Shown here: positions 63,776-64,000 of the stretch, piece by piece
How the letters are laid out: each line of letters opens with the position of its first letter
Numbering within the stretch: position 1 is the stretch's first letter
NCBI GenBank assembly: GCA_963843645.1
Contig: CAWJLE010000005.1
Span: 558,001-622,000 of the forward strand
Direction: 5' to 3'
From: CAWJLE01 sp963843645
GTDB lineage: Bacteria; Chloroflexota; Anaerolineae; DAOTYC01
Length of the DNA stretch: 64,000 nt
Program-made: the position numbers and the translations under genes
Notes under the pieces: model-generated
Databases searched by the model: none
Told to the model about the DNA's origin: nothing
The model's input: only the letters and a program-made list of their open reading frames with translations

Positions 63776-64000
63776 TCAACGTCTTCCGTCTCTAACATCC
63801 GCCTCGCCGTTATCCCGACAGTCGTTGTTCGCCAACTGTGGTCGTGCACGGGCTGCAACAAGAATCCCGCATATTTCATTCTTCGCACAGGAGTTGCGGG
63901 CGACCCAGCCACCTGCCTGACCGAAAAGTGCGATGCCAACTCTGCCATTCTGCCTGCAGTCATTTGCTTCCAGCATGGGTTGCGCCTGATCATCAACATA
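63776..64000 (-). CDS. C-terminal end of a right-handed beta-helix repeat protein
   Basis: The gene continues beyond the window edge. The 74 visible residues form repeats of about 23 residues typical of parallel beta-helices: MLEANDCRQNGRVGIALFGQ, then RNSCAKNEICGILVAARARP, then LANNDCRDNGEADVRD, each with the N-x-C-x-x-N ladder. The stop is at 63776-63778. It is in the same direction as the TerY-P triad, about 165 bases upstream, so it may be the first gene of that unit. Such repeats often bind or cleave polysaccharides or form surface adhesins; here the N-terminal domain is missing. Confidence 0.7.
   Translation of the reverse strand, partial: YVDDQAQPMLEANDCRQNGRVGIALFGQAGGWVARNSCAKNEICGILVAARARPQLANNDCRDNGEADVRDGRR

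Overview
The window looks like a metagenome-derived or draft chromosome segment of a Chloroflexota (Anaerolineae-like) bacterium. The evidence is a GC-rich genome with many GTG and TTG starts, a DUF4012 protein, and several secreted proteins that end in a short hydrophobic 'LP-I/V-x-x-N/R' tail, which I know as common in that phylum. The phylum call is an inference. No rRNA gene or intact tRNA gene was found.

Layout. (1) 1-4.8 kb, visibly more A+T-rich: end of a membrane protein, a GT4 glycosyltransferase, two methyltransferases and a radical SAM/SPASM protein. (2) 4.8-15.8 kb: a surface-polysaccharide locus with a GT4, two polyprenyl-phosphate sugar-phosphate transferase family proteins (one with a degenerate active site), a nucleotide-sugar epimerase, a complete NDP-D-glycero-D-manno-heptose pathway (hddA, hddC, gmhA, gmhB), an O-antigen ligase/polymerase and a GT2. 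Long inverted repeats and a CAACAAA tandem array lie between these genes. (3) 15.8-25.5 kb: cell-surface proteins: DUF4012, a Pro-rich anchored protein, two paralogous clan GH-A-like glycosidases, two small secreted proteins, a P-type ATPase fragment and a fascin-like beta-trefoil protein. (4) 25.8-40.1 kb: an EamA exporter, an ICMT/DUF1295 membrane protein, two secreted M20C dipeptidases, a secreted protein sharing an N-terminal module with one of them, and a solute-binding protein followed by a sensor kinase and response regulator.

(5) 40.6-55.9 kb: an unusual signalling/transport island. It holds a stand-alone cyclic-nucleotide-binding protein, an MFS-HEAT-cNMP fusion, a MinD-permease-hybrid kinase-response regulator operon, and three copies of an unrecognised (possibly ATP-grasp-like) partner gene. 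The MFS/partner pair occurs twice, and a different member has decayed each time. (6) 56.3-57.8 kb: two truncated tRNA 3' halves next to a tyrosine integrase, that is, a mobile-element attachment region. (7) 58-64 kb: a TerY-P triad (vWA, PP2C phosphatase, protein kinase) closely linked to a WXG100-like gene, flanked by a TPR/discoidin-like membrane protein and a beta-helix protein.

A caution for every reader: fourteen single-base frame breaks (thirteen extra bases, one missing) interrupt otherwise well-preserved genes. Restoring one base at each site gives full-length, family-like proteins. Many may therefore be homopolymer sequencing or assembly errors rather than true decay. I list those genes over their full span as CDS and give the break points.
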